Positions 33,753 through 42,580 of a stretch of DNA of 64,000 nucleotides are shown here, in pieces. How positions within the stretch are numbered: position 1 is the first letter of the stretch; each line of letters starts with the position of its first letter. The translations under genes and the position numbers were made by a program. The notes beneath the pieces were generated by a model that saw only the letters and a list, made by a program, of their open reading frames with translations, ran no database searches and was not told the origin of the DNA. The stretch is from CAMLJR01 sp964500675 (GTDB lineage Bacteria; Pseudomonadota; Gammaproteobacteria; Pseudomonadales; CAMLJR01): NCBI GenBank assembly GCA_964500675.1, contig CAZCNY010000011.1, positions 42,416 to 106,415 of the forward strand. The letters are read 5' to 3'.

Positions 33753-34336
33753 GCTTTCTCCTGGTCCACACCGATTTCAATTACGGCATCACTCAGATAC
33801 CGATACGGAGGAATCGTCATATTGGTCGGCGCGGGCACGCCAAAAAAGACGCGCCCGGAAAGATCGTACTTGGAACCGTGGCAGGGGCAGAAAAAGCCAC
33901 CGAGCCAATCCTTGCTGACAGCGCCAACCTCGGGCTTGTACTCGGGTGCACAACCGAGATGGGTACAGACACCGAGTATGACCAGATACTCATCCTTGAT
34001 TGAGCGATATTCATTTTTTGCGTACGGTGGCTGAATCGATTCATTCGATTTTGGATCTCTCACCTTGTCGTCCATCTTGACGATTGACTCGAGCGCTTCC
34101 TTGGTGCGGCGCACGATGTACACCGGTTTGCCGCGCCACTCGGCTGTGATCATCTGGCCCGGTTCGATTTTACTGATGTCCTGCTTGACCGGCGCACCGG
34201 CCGCTTTAGCTTTCGCGCTGGGATTCCATGACCCAACGAATGGCACCGCGACACCGACGACACCCGCTGCACCTACCACTGTGGTAGCCGCAGTGAGAAA
34301 ACGCCGGCGCCCCGTGTTCACGCCGTTATTGCTCAT
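33749..34336 (-). CDS. petA: Rieske iron-sulfur protein of the bc1 complex
   Basis: The Rieske protein carries the [2Fe-2S] cluster of complex III. From ATG 34336 (195 residues) it has a Tat-type twin-arginine stretch TGRRRFLTAATTVVGAAG that also acts as membrane anchor, and the two cluster motifs CTHLGCAP and CPCHGSKYD. It is the first gene of petABC; a weak promoter candidate with TTGTAA and TACCAT 17 bases apart lies about 60 bases upstream. Confidence 0.96.
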   Translation of the reverse strand: MSNNGVNTGRRRFLTAATTVVGAAGVVGVAVPFVGSWNPSAKAKAAGAPVKQDISKIEPGQMITAEWRGKPVYIVRRTKEALESIVKMDDKVRDPKSNESIQPPYAKNEYRSIKDEYLVILGVCTHLGCAPEYKPEVGAVSKDWLGGFFCPCHGSKYDLSGRVFFGVPAPTNMTIPPYRYLSDAVIEIGVDQEKA

Positions 34337-34502
34337 GGCGTAATTCTCCCGTAACAAGCTTGCTGGAATGCGGCTCAGGACTGGCCCGAGATTTAGGAAA
34401 TACTGAGTGCGCGGAATGGTAAAGAAATTACCCACACCTTACAAGGATAAAACCCGGAAATTCCGCGATTTTCATGCGTCATTATATAAACGCGCACCAA
34501 TA

Positions 34503-34540
34503 AAAAAACGCCCTGCGAAAAATTTCGAGGGCGTTTTTAG
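34503..34540 (-). terminator. Rho-independent terminator after rpsI
   Basis: ACGCCCT and AGGGCGT stems with an A/T-rich loop, flanked by A7 and T5 runs, lie about 60 bases past the rpsI stop and before the petA promoter region. Inner GAAA/TTTC pairing extends the stem. Confidence 0.88.
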
Positions 34541-34565
34541 AGGCTTTAACAATGCGCCACGCAAT

Positions 34566-34610
34566 AATTAACGCTTCAGCAATTAACGTTTGGCCTATTA
34601 ATTAACGTTT
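34566..34610. repeat. Triplicated rpsI 3' end sequence
   Basis: AATTAACGTTT occurs at 34600-34610, containing the rpsI stop codon, again at 34581-34591, and as AATTAACGCTT at 34566-34576. Spacings are 19 and 15 bases. The extra copies lie in the 3' untranslated region ahead of the terminator. Confidence 0.82.
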
Positions 34611-34994
34611 CGAGTACTGCGGACGTTTGCGCGCTTTGCGCAAACCAACCTTTTTCCGCTCGACTTCGCGCGCATCGCGCGTGACGTAACCCGCTTGCCG
34701 CAGGGGCGAACGCAACGCTTCATCATATTCCATCAACGCACGCGTAATGCCGTGACGGATCGCGCCGGCTTGACCGAAGCTGCCGCCGCCGACTACCGAA
34801 ATGTTGATATCAAACTTATCGACGAGTTCAACTTTTTCGAGCGGCTGACGCACGATCATGCGCGCCACTTCGCGCCCAAAATACTGATCGAGTGTACGAT
34901 CGTTAATCGTGATGTTGCCGTTACCCGCCTTGAGAAAAACACGCGCTGTGGCGGTTTTACGGCGGCCCGTACCATAAAATTGGGTGGCTGACAT
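34602..34994 (-). CDS. rpsI: 30S ribosomal protein S9 (uS9)
   Basis: S9 reaches the decoding centre with its C-terminal tail. The 130-residue length is standard, with the opening YGTGRRKTATARVFLKAGNG and the invariant tail KARKRPQYSKR. It is 12 bases downstream of rplM. The C-terminal codons and stop are triplicated downstream in non-coding sequence. Confidence 0.98.
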   Translation of the reverse strand: MSATQFYGTGRRKTATARVFLKAGNGNITINDRTLDQYFGREVARMIVRQPLEKVELVDKFDINISVVGGGSFGQAGAIRHGITRALMEYDEALRSPLRQAGYVTRDAREVERKKVGLRKARKRPQYSKR

Positions 34995-35006
34995 AATAGG
35001 CTTCCG

Positions 35007-35435
35007 TTAGATATTCAGAGTTTGCGGCTGCTGCGCGCTGTGCGGATGTTCGGTGCCAGCGTAGACCTTAAGCTTTTTAAACATCGCTCGGCCGAGCGGA
35101 TTGTGCGGCAGCATACCCTTCACGGCAATTTCGAGCGCGCGCGTCGGCGCTTTATCGATCAGCTTCTCAAAGCTGATTTCTTTGATACCGCCCGGAAACT
35201 CCGAGTGGCTATAGTAAATTTTGTCAGTGGTTTTTTTACCCGTGACCTGCACTTTCTCAGCGTTGACTACAACGATGTAATCGCCCGTGTCCACATGCGG
35301 TGTGTATTCGGGTTTGTGTTTGCCGCGCAGGCGCGCAGCGATCTCGGCCGCGAGGCGCCCCAAGGTCTTGCCAGCGGCATCGACCAGGTACCAATCGCGC
35401 TGCACGGCTTCGGGTTTTGCACTAAAGGTTTTCAT
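35007..35435 (-). CDS. rplM: 50S ribosomal protein L13 (uL13)
   Basis: L13 is an early-assembling large-subunit protein. The 142 residues begin MKTFSAKPEAVQRDWYLVDA, with KTLGRLAAEIA, LRGKHKPEYTPHVDTGD and the conserved AVKGMLPHNPLGRAMFKKLKVYAG. It forms the usual rplM-rpsI pair with a good promoter upstream. Confidence 0.98.
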   Translation of the reverse strand: MKTFSAKPEAVQRDWYLVDAAGKTLGRLAAEIAARLRGKHKPEYTPHVDTGDYIVVVNAEKVQVTGKKTTDKIYYSHSEFPGGIKEISFEKLIDKAPTRALEIAVKGMLPHNPLGRAMFKKLKVYAGTEHPHSAQQPQTLNI

Positions 35436-35472
35436 TTGCTTGCCTCAGGGGCCGTTCCAACAAGGAGCGCGA

Positions 35473-35501
35473 ATACTACAGAAGCGATTCAGCCTTTTCA
35501 A
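35473..35501 (-). promoter_or_regulatory. Sigma70-like promoter of rplM-rpsI
   Basis: TTGAAA (35496-35501) and TAGTAT (35473-35478) lie 17 bases apart on the minus strand, with transcription starting about 30 bases before the rplM ATG. The -35 lies within a small hairpin (CAGCCTT-GAA-AAGGCTG) that may also be a weak zapE terminator. Confidence 0.62.
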
Positions 35502-35559
35502 GGCTGTGCCGCAGTGTTTTTGCAGCAGCCCCCCACCCGGATAATTGCCGAAGCGGCCA

Positions 35560-36666
35560 TCAAGGCTTGTGTTCGCGCGCCAAGTATTCGTGCGATTGCA
35601 TCTCCAGCAATCGGCTCTTGGTACGCTCGAACTCGAATTGCAGGCGATGGCCGCAATAGATTCGCTCGAGCGGGACGGCCGCAGCCAGCACAAGCTTGAC
35701 GTTGCGGTCGTAAAACTCGTCGACGAGATTGATGAAGCGGCGCGCCTGATCGTCGCGGCCGGCATCGAGCTGCGGCACCCCGGAGATCAACACGGCGTGG
35801 TATTCGCGCGCCAGTTCAATGTAATCGTTCTGGCTGCGCGGACCATCGCACAACGCGGCAAAGTCGAACCAGGCAACATCGTCGGCCAAACAGCGCACCG
35901 TTATTTCGCGTCCTTCGATCTCCAGCACTTGATCGGTCAGGCCCGGCTCAGGGGCGAGCGATTCAAAACTGCGGCGCAGCGATACATCGGCTTCGGCATC
36001 GAGCGGATAATGATAGAGCTCGGCTTTTTCGAGCGCGCGCAGGCGATAGTCGGTACCGCCGTCGACATTCAGCACCAATGTATGGCGCTTGAGCAACACG
36101 ATCGCCGGCAGAAATCGCGCGCGCTGCAAACCATCCTTGTACAGCCCATCGGGCTCGATGTTCGATGTCGCAACGAGCGATACGCCGTGCCCGAATAGCG
36201 CGTCGAACAAACCACCCAGAATCATCGCGTCGGCAATGTCGGACACGAAAAATTCGTCGAAGCAAATCACACGCGTTTCCGCCGCGAGATTGCGCGCGAT
36301 AATTTGCAGCGGATTTTTTTCGCCCGCGAGCGCTTTCAATTCGCGATGCACGCGCTGCATGAAGCGATGAAAATGCACACGTAATTTACGTTTGAATGGC
36401 AGCGTATCGTAGAACGTATCCATCAAATACGTTTTGCCGCGACCGACACCGCCCCAAAAATACAAACCGCGAACCGGTTCGATCTTTTTTTCACGCCGCA
36501 GACTCGTCAGCAATGTCGACAGCAACGAACCGTTTGCCGCGGCAGTTTCAGCAGCGACCAGCTGTTCAAACAATCGCTGCAAATGTTGTACGGCCATTTC
36601 CTGCGCGGCATCGCGCGCAAAGCCGGGCTTGAGTAAGTCGGCCTGGTAACGCTCAAGCGGAGTCAC
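35560..36666 (-). CDS. zapE: Cell division ATPase ZapE (AFG1-like)
   Basis: ZapE is an AAA-like ATPase that acts at the Z-ring in late division. The 368-residue protein has the Walker A GVGRGKTYLMD near residue 74, HFHRFMQRVHREL, the Walker B CFDEFFVSDIADAM and TSNIEPDGLYKDGLQRARFL, all AFG1/ZapE signatures. It is divergent from zapG. Confidence 0.94.
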   Translation of the reverse strand: MTPLERYQADLLKPGFARDAAQEMAVQHLQRLFEQLVAAETAAANGSLLSTLLTSLRREKKIEPVRGLYFWGGVGRGKTYLMDTFYDTLPFKRKLRVHFHRFMQRVHRELKALAGEKNPLQIIARNLAAETRVICFDEFFVSDIADAMILGGLFDALFGHGVSLVATSNIEPDGLYKDGLQRARFLPAIVLLKRHTLVLNVDGGTDYRLRALEKAELYHYPLDAEADVSLRRSFESLAPEPGLTDQVLEIEGREITVRCLADDVAWFDFAALCDGPRSQNDYIELAREYHAVLISGVPQLDAGRDDQARRFINLVDEFYDRNVKLVLAAAVPLERIYCGHRLQFEFERTKSRLLEMQSHEYLAREHKP

Positions 36667-36872
36667 TGCGGGTAAACCTATGCGTTAACAATCTGTGAAT
36701 AGGAAGTGAGGAGTGGCATACAGCCAGCGTGACAACTCTAGCGAGCCCGCGCCGACTTAGCAATTTTCAACGCGACCTCATGCTCGCCAGCGGTTTTGCC
36801 AGTATACTGAATCAAGACGAGTTAAAAGTGCCAGCCGGCATGCATGGATCGTATCCGGCAGAGGAGGTTGTC

Positions 36873-37334
36873 GTGTACAGCACTATTGAATTATGGATTT
36901 TTACCCTGCTCGGTACAGGTGTTGGTGCCGCAATCGGTTACTTTTTAAATCAACGCCTGCACCCCACGCCGCGGCGCAATCGCGATCTCGAAGAACAATT
37001 GCACGCGCTACAGGAACAACACAAACACTATCGCTACGACGTCAACGCACATTTCGACAAAACAGCGGATCTGCTCGGCCATCTCGCCGCCACTTATCGC
37101 GAGGTGCACAACCATCTTGCACGCGGCGCGCTCGATCTATGCGATGTCAACGCAGTGCAGCGGCTAAAAATGCTGCCGGAAACCACACCGGTACTCGAAG
37201 ACCAGCAGCCCACAGCAATGGAACCGCCGCGCGATTACGCGTTGAGATCACCTTATGAAAAAGGCGTGCTCGACGAGGATTTCGGTCTCGAGAAGAAACG
37301 CACGCACACCATTCCCGAGCCTCCGCGCTACTGA
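36873..37334 (+). CDS. zapG: ZapG/YhcB (DUF1043) inner-membrane division protein
   Basis: A 153-residue protein with an N-terminal membrane helix (LWIFTLLGTGVGAAIGYFLN), followed by a coiled coil (RNRDLEEQLHALQEQHKHYR) and HFDKTADLLGHLAATYREVHNHLA, the DUF1043 core. ZapG links envelope growth and division. GTG 36873 is preceded by GAGGAGG at ideal spacing, so the 48-codon upstream extension is rejected. The -10-like TATACT at 36803-36808 may belong to its promoter. Confidence 0.9.
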   Translation: MYSTIELWIFTLLGTGVGAAIGYFLNQRLHPTPRRNRDLEEQLHALQEQHKHYRYDVNAHFDKTADLLGHLAATYREVHNHLARGALDLCDVNAVQRLKMLPETTPVLEDQQPTAMEPPRDYALRSPYEKGVLDEDFGLEKKRTHTIPEPPRY

Positions 37335-37351
37335 AGGCGCTTGCAGCACAA

Positions 37352-38110
37352 TCACGCCGGATTGTCGATATCGATAAAAACATGCTCGATTTGCAACTGC
37401 GTAGCAAGGTGCTCGCCAAGCGCGCGCACGCCGTAACGCTCGGTAGCATGATGACCGGCCGCGATAAAATGCAGACCGAGCTCGCGCGCACTGTGCACTG
37501 TCTGCTCGGAAATCTCACCGCTTAAAAACGCATCCGCTCCCAACGCAGCAGCCTGTTCGATATAGTCTTGCGCGGCACCCGTGCACCACGCCAACGTGCG
37601 GATCGCGTGATCGCCACCCGCGATAAATTGCGGTGCCCGCCCTAAACGTTGCGCAATTTTTTCGACAAAAACTGCCGGTGGCGTGGCCTCGCGCAAACGT
37701 CCGACATTGCCGATCGGATTGATGCCTGCCTGCAAGCCCCCCGTTATCTCGATATCGAGCTGCCGCGCGAGCTGAGCGTTGTTGCCCAGCTCAGGATGCG
37801 CATCGAGCGGCAGGTGGTAGGCGATCAAACTGATACCGTGCTGCAACAGCAACTGCAAACGCTTGCGTTTTATACCGGTTATCGTCGGCGCCTCACCTTT
37901 CCAAAAATAACCGTGATGCACGAGGATCGCATCGGCGTCGCGATCGCGCGCCGCTTCGAGCAAGGCTAAACTCGCTGTGACGCCGCTGACCAGTCGCCGA
38001 ATCTGCGGCCTGCCTTCGACCTGCAAGCCGTTTGGACAATAATCCTGAAAGCGCTCGGGCGTCAGCAAGGCATTCGCTGCAGCGAGCAGCGCGGTCAGTG
38101 TTATCGGCAT
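37352..38110 (-). CDS. NIF3-like dinuclear metal protein (YbgI family)
   Basis: A 252-residue Nif3/YbgI-family protein of unsettled function, sometimes described as a GTP cyclohydrolase I type 2 homologue. Metal-binding motifs are visible: ADAILVHHGYFWKGE, YHLPLDAHPELGNN and the C-terminal HFIAAGHHATERYG. It is convergent with zapG and divergent from the AlgW/DegS gene, with about 110 bases between the latter two starts. Confidence 0.9.
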   Translation of the reverse strand: MPITLTALLAAANALLTPERFQDYCPNGLQVEGRPQIRRLVSGVTASLALLEAARDRDADAILVHHGYFWKGEAPTITGIKRKRLQLLLQHGISLIAYHLPLDAHPELGNNAQLARQLDIEITGGLQAGINPIGNVGRLREATPPAVFVEKIAQRLGRAPQFIAGGDHAIRTLAWCTGAAQDYIEQAAALGADAFLSGEISEQTVHSARELGLHFIAAGHHATERYGVRALGEHLATQLQIEHVFIDIDNPA

Positions 38111-38220
38111 GAAACCCTCAAACATTTCTCACAGTACTAAATCTTTCCACAGTACGCAGCGGCACACCCATGATAGGCTTGAGACCCTTCAATACGATCG
38201 GTGCTCGAATCACGCATATC

Positions 38221-39342
38221 ATGCGCAATCTCTGGCGTTTTCTTGGCTGGCCGGCGCTTTGCGGCATCTTAGCAGGCCTGCTGATCCTGACCTACATGGA
38301 GCCCGCTGCGCTCGGCAATCTGTTCGCGCGCTCGCACGTAGCCGCCGACTCCTACGCCGACGCGGTGAGCCGCGCCGCGCCGGCCGTCGTCAATATCTAC
38401 ACGAGCAAAACCGTCCGCAATCAAAACATGCCGCTGCTCGATGACCCGTTGGCGCGCCGTTTTTTCAATCGCGGCGACAGCCAGCAACAGCAGCGCATTC
38501 AGCGCAGCCTCGGGTCGGGCGTCATCATCGATCGCAACGGCTACATATTGACGAATCATCACGTCATCAGCGGCGCCGACGAAATTGTCGTGCTACTCGC
38601 CGACGGTCGCGAAGCGCTCGCGCGCGAGGTCGGCTTCGACGCCGAGACTGATTTGGCGGCGCTCAAAATCGACCTGCCGAATCTTGAACCGATCGCGATC
38701 GGCGACGCCAATCGCGCGCGCGTCGGCGATGTCGTCTTGGCAATCGGCAATCCGTACGGCTTTGGGCAGTCGGTCAGCCAGGGCATTATTTCAGCGACCG
38801 GACGCTACGGCTTGCGGCTCTCGACGTACGAGGATTTCATTCAGACTGATGCCGCGATCAATCCGGGTAACTCGGGCGGCGCCCTGATCGATGTCGACGG
38901 CAAATTACTCGGTATCAATACCGCGATTTACACGCAGAACGGCGGTTCCAGCGGCATCGGCCTCGCCATCCCCGTCGATATCGCGGTGCGCACGATGCGC
39001 GATTTAATCGAGTTCGGCCATCCGATGCGCGGCTGGATCGGCATCGAAGTGCAACGCCTGCCCGCGACCTATGCGCAAGCGAATAGCCTCAACCCAGGCA
39101 ACGGTGTGGTGATCACCGGCGTTTATCGCGAAGGTCCAGGCGCACAAGCCGGTTTGCGCGCAGGCGATATTTTGCTCGCCATCAACGGTCAGGCGGTCGG
39201 CGATGGGCACGCGGGATTGAATTTACTGGCAGCGACGCGCCCCGGCGATCGCGTCGCGCTGATCGTCGTGCGCAACGGTGTGCAATTGCAATTGAAAATG
39301 ACGGTAGGCACGCGCCCCGCAGTCAACGAGGCCGCCGGCTAA
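38221..39342 (+). CDS. algW: Periplasmic envelope-stress serine protease AlgW/DegS
   Basis: A membrane-anchored HtrA protease that cleaves the RseA/MucA anti-sigma factor to start the RpoE/AlgU envelope response. From ATG 38221 (373 residues) there is one N-terminal membrane helix (LCGILAGLLILTYM), a trypsin-like domain with triad His114 (TNHHVI), Asp144 (ETDLAALKID) and Ser218 (GNSGGAL), and one PDZ domain from about 270. The single PDZ and anchor distinguish it from DegP. An upstream ATG at 38170 is possible. Its gene order with hisC matches P. aeruginosa algW. Confidence 0.93.
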   Translation: MRNLWRFLGWPALCGILAGLLILTYMEPAALGNLFARSHVAADSYADAVSRAAPAVVNIYTSKTVRNQNMPLLDDPLARRFFNRGDSQQQQRIQRSLGSGVIIDRNGYILTNHHVISGADEIVVLLADGREALAREVGFDAETDLAALKIDLPNLEPIAIGDANRARVGDVVLAIGNPYGFGQSVSQGIISATGRYGLRLSTYEDFIQTDAAINPGNSGGALIDVDGKLLGINTAIYTQNGGSSGIGLAIPVDIAVRTMRDLIEFGHPMRGWIGIEVQRLPATYAQANSLNPGNGVVITGVYREGPGAQAGLRAGDILLAINGQAVGDGHAGLNLLAATRPGDRVALIVVRNGVQLQLKMTVGTRPAVNEAAG

Positions 39343-39350
39343 CAGCACAT

Positions 39351-40451
39351 CTAAGCTGCGCTGCTCAACGCGTCGCGCAACGCGGCAAGCAACTGATCGC
39401 TATCGCTCGGCTCACCCACAGTCAAACGCAGACAATCGCGCAACTGGGGATGCGATCCATCGAGACACTTGATAAGAATATTGCGCTGTTTTAAAAATTC
39501 GAAAATCTCGCGCGCGCGGCCTTCTGGCGTTTTGACGAGCACAAAGTTCGCTTCGCTCGGCCACTCCTGCAGCTCCGGTATGCCGCGCAATTCGGAAATC
39601 AAACGCTCGCGCTCGGCGCGAATCAACGCGGTTTGCTGGCGGATGATTTGAAAGTTTTCGAGCGCAAATTCCGCGCTCAATTGCGTAAGCACATTGACAT
39701 TGTAAGGCAGCCGAATTTTTTCGATTTCGGCGAGCCACGCGGCATCGCCGATCAGCAACCCCAAACGCAATCCAGCGAGCCCCACTTTCGACAGCGTGCG
39801 CATGATCAGCACGTTGTCATAGTCTTCGGCAAAACTCAGATGGTCGGCGTCGGTGAATGCTGTATAAGCTTCGTCGAGAATCACCAATCCTTCGGCCGCT
39901 TCAATGACCGCGCGCACGCGATCAACCGAAAATACATTGCCGGTCGGATTGTTCGGCAGCGCGAGAAATATCAACGCCGGTTGATGCTGTGTAATCGAGG
40001 CAAGCATCGCGTCGAGATCGAGATCGAAATTCGCATCGAGCGGCACACCGACATAATCGAGACCGATCAAAGTTGCGATCATGCGATACATTACGAACGC
40101 GGGCTCAGGCGCGAGGATACAACGGCCGCGCGCATTGACCGCAAGCGCGAGCATCTGAATGATTTCGTCGGAGCCGTTGCCGAGCAGAATATCGTGACCC
40201 GCGCTCACTCCCATTTCACGGCGCAATCCTTCGCGCACCTGCGCAGCTTGCGGATCGGGATAGCGATTGATCGATGCGCTGCGCAATTTTTCCAACCACG
40301 CATTCGTCATGTCCTCGGGCCAGCGATAGGGATTCTCCATCGCATCGAGCTTGATCATGCCGCTAGCGGGCGGCACGTGATAGCCGCTGAGCACGCGAAT
40401 TTCGGGTCGTACCCATTGCTGAATACGCGCGTTGATACGTTCGCGGCTCAT
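39351..40451 (-). CDS. hisC: Histidinol-phosphate aminotransferase
   Basis: HisC transaminates imidazole-acetol phosphate in histidine synthesis. The 366-residue fold-type I aminotransferase has IKLDAMENPYRWP, LGNGSDEIIQML, FLALPNNPTGNVF and VILDEAYTAF, with the pyridoxal-phosphate lysine in RTLSKVGLAGLRLG. ATG 40451 is favoured; 79 bases separate it from hisD. It is convergent with algW with only 8 bases between stops. Confidence 0.95.
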   Translation of the reverse strand: MSRERINARIQQWVRPEIRVLSGYHVPPASGMIKLDAMENPYRWPEDMTNAWLEKLRSASINRYPDPQAAQVREGLRREMGVSAGHDILLGNGSDEIIQMLALAVNARGRCILAPEPAFVMYRMIATLIGLDYVGVPLDANFDLDLDAMLASITQHQPALIFLALPNNPTGNVFSVDRVRAVIEAAEGLVILDEAYTAFTDADHLSFAEDYDNVLIMRTLSKVGLAGLRLGLLIGDAAWLAEIEKIRLPYNVNVLTQLSAEFALENFQIIRQQTALIRAERERLISELRGIPELQEWPSEANFVLVKTPEGRAREIFEFLKQRNILIKCLDGSHPQLRDCLRLTVGEPSDSDQLLAALRDALSSAA

Positions 40452-40530
40452 CGTCCGCCCCCGGCGACAACGCCGTTCGCTTGCCTGAAAAATAGGTGCA
40501 CAAAAATCATCGTCTCGCTCACTCTGCTTA

Positions 40531-41868
40531 TTATTTCTCGCTCGCTTGCTTTTCGATATGCGCCTGACCTTCAAGACGCATCCGAGCCGAGCGCGCATGC
40601 GCGGTCAGCGTTTCACCGAGCGCCAACGTCGACGCGATCTGCGCCAACGGCTGCGCACCCTGCGCCGAACAATAAATCAGCGAACTGCGTTTTTGAAAAT
40701 CGTAAACACCGAGCGGCGATGAAAAGCGCGCCGTGCCCGAAGTCGGCAACACATGATTGGGGCCCGCGCAGTAATCACCTAACGCTTCCGGTGTGTGGCG
40801 GCCCATGAAAATCGCACCGGCGTGCTCGATCGCAGGCAACAGCGCTTCGGGGTTTTCCACCGACAATTCGAGATGCTCGGGCGCCATGCGATTGCTCACC
40901 GCAATCGCCTCGTTCATATCGCGCGCCTGAATTAACGCACCGCGTTTGGCAAGCGATGCCGCGATCGTTTCCCTGCGCTCCATCTGCGGCAGCAATTTCG
41001 CAATGCTGTTTTCAACAGCATCGAGAAATGTCGCGTCGGGGCAAATCAAAATCGATTGCGCGTCTTCGTCGTGCTCGGCCTGCGCGAACAAATCCATCGC
41101 GATCCAATCGGGAGCGGTTTTGCCGTCACAAATCACGAGAATTTCCGAAGGGCCCGCCACCATATCGAGACCGACCGCGCCGAATACCATGCGCTTCGCC
41201 GTCGCGACATAAATATTGCCGGGGCCGACGATTTTATCGACCTTTGGTACGAGCGCGGTACCATACGCAAGTGCGGCGATCGCTTGCGCACCGCCAATCG
41301 TAAACACGCGATCGACACCTGCGATCGCAGCCGCTGCAAACACCCACTCGTTGATGATGCCATCCGGTGTCGGCACCACCATGATAATTTCGCGAACACC
41401 CGCCACTTTCGCGGGAATCGCATTCATCAAGACCGACGACGGATACGAGGCTTTGCCGCCCGGCACATAAATCCCGACGCGCTGCAGCGGCGTAATTTTT
41501 TGGCCGAGCACGGTGCCGTCGGCTTCGCGGTATTGCCACGAATCCTGCTTCTGCTTTTCGTGATAGCGGCGAATGCGCGCAGCGGCCTGCTCAAGCGCGC
41601 CGCGCGCTTCATCTGAAATTGCAGAAAACGCCTGCTCCAAACGCGCGCGCGGCAATTCGAGTGCAGCCGAATCGTTAATTTGCAGTCGATCGAAGCGCCG
41701 CGAATATTCAAGCAATGCCGCATCGCCGCGCGCGCGCACGTCGCGCAAAATCGTTTCGACCGCCGTTTGCACTGCGGTATCGGATACCGCTTCCCACGCG
41801 AGCAATTCGCTAAATTGCTTATCGAAGGCGGGATCGGATGTTTGCAGACGGCGAATCGATAAAGACAT
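40531..41868 (-). CDS. hisD: Histidinol dehydrogenase
   Basis: HisD oxidises histidinol to histidine in two NAD-dependent steps with a zinc ion. The 445-residue protein has YVPGGKASYPSSVLMNAIPA, VDKIVGPGNIYVATAKR, AGPSEILVICD, AQAEHDEDAQSILI (zinc and catalytic region) and GPNHVLPTSGTARFSSPLGV. It lies 9 bases downstream of hisG. Confidence 0.97.
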   Translation of the reverse strand: MSLSIRRLQTSDPAFDKQFSELLAWEAVSDTAVQTAVETILRDVRARGDAALLEYSRRFDRLQINDSAALELPRARLEQAFSAISDEARGALEQAAARIRRYHEKQKQDSWQYREADGTVLGQKITPLQRVGIYVPGGKASYPSSVLMNAIPAKVAGVREIIMVVPTPDGIINEWVFAAAAIAGVDRVFTIGGAQAIAALAYGTALVPKVDKIVGPGNIYVATAKRMVFGAVGLDMVAGPSEILVICDGKTAPDWIAMDLFAQAEHDEDAQSILICPDATFLDAVENSIAKLLPQMERRETIAASLAKRGALIQARDMNEAIAVSNRMAPEHLELSVENPEALLPAIEHAGAIFMGRHTPEALGDYCAGPNHVLPTSGTARFSSPLGVYDFQKRSSLIYCSAQGAQPLAQIASTLALGETLTAHARSARMRLEGQAHIEKQASEK

Positions 41869-41877
41869 CGTGCAACC

Positions 41878-42531
41878 TCAACCGCGTTTCGCGACGGCGG
41901 CAGCGATGCGCCCGATCACGTTCTGCACGCGCGCATGCTTGCATTTCATCGCGGCTTTATTCACGACGAGGCGCGAACTGATATCAGCGATCAATTCGAG
42001 CGGCTCCATGCCGTTCGCGCGCAATGTGTTGCCGGTGTCGACGATATCGACGATCAAATCGGCGAGATTCATCAGCGGCGCCAATTCCATCGCGCCGTAC
42101 AATTTAATGATGTCGGCCTGTATGCCGCGTTCGGCGAAATGATTGCGCGCGATATTTACGAATTTGGTGGCAACGCGCAACCGTGCGCGCGGCAATTCGC
42201 GATTCTTCAAACCCGCCGTCATCAGGCGGCAGCGCGCGATACCGAGATCGAGCGGCTCGTACAAGTCGGCGCCGCCGTGTTCGAGCAACACATCCTTACC
42301 CGATACGCCGATATCCGCCGCACCATGACGCACATACGTCGGCACATCGGAGCCGCGCAGCACGACGAGACGCACATCGGCATCGCTCGTTTCGAAAATC
42401 AATTTGCGGCTGCTCGCGATATCCTCGCGCGGCACGATACCCGCCTCCGCCAGCAACGGCAGCGTCTCTTTCAGAATACGCCCTTTGGTCAGCGCAAGCG
42501 TCAGAGCGGTCGTGGTTTGCGTTGTGCTCAT
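41878..42531 (-). CDS. hisG: ATP phosphoribosyltransferase, short form
   Basis: HisG catalyses the first step of histidine synthesis. At 217 residues it is the short (HisG_S) form, which lacks the C-terminal regulatory domain and needs HisZ as partner; hisZ is not in this window. Motifs are LALTKGRILKETLPLLAEAG, ADIGVSGKDVLLEHG, ATKFVNIARNHF and the phosphoribosyl-pyrophosphate loop IVDIVDTGNTLRANG. It follows murA as in pseudomonads. Confidence 0.95.
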   Translation of the reverse strand: MSTTQTTTALTLALTKGRILKETLPLLAEAGIVPREDIASSRKLIFETSDADVRLVVLRGSDVPTYVRHGAADIGVSGKDVLLEHGGADLYEPLDLGIARCRLMTAGLKNRELPRARLRVATKFVNIARNHFAERGIQADIIKLYGAMELAPLMNLADLIVDIVDTGNTLRANGMEPLELIADISSRLVVNKAAMKCKHARVQNVIGRIAAAVAKRG

Positions 42532-42545
42532 AATCGATTCGCGCA

Positions 42546-42580
42546 CTTAATTAATTTGCGTGTCTAATTAATTTGCAAGC
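42546..42580. repeat. 17-bp tandem duplication at the murA 3' end
   Basis: TAATTAATTTGC occurs at 42548-42559 and 42565-42576. The second copy encodes the last murA codons and stop; the first is an exact copy displaced by 17 bases into the murA-hisG gap. Confidence 0.85.

Noticed and set aside
36729..36872. 48-codon upstream extension of zapG
   Set aside because: GTG 36873 has an ideal GAGGAGG site and begins directly at the membrane helix as in homologues.
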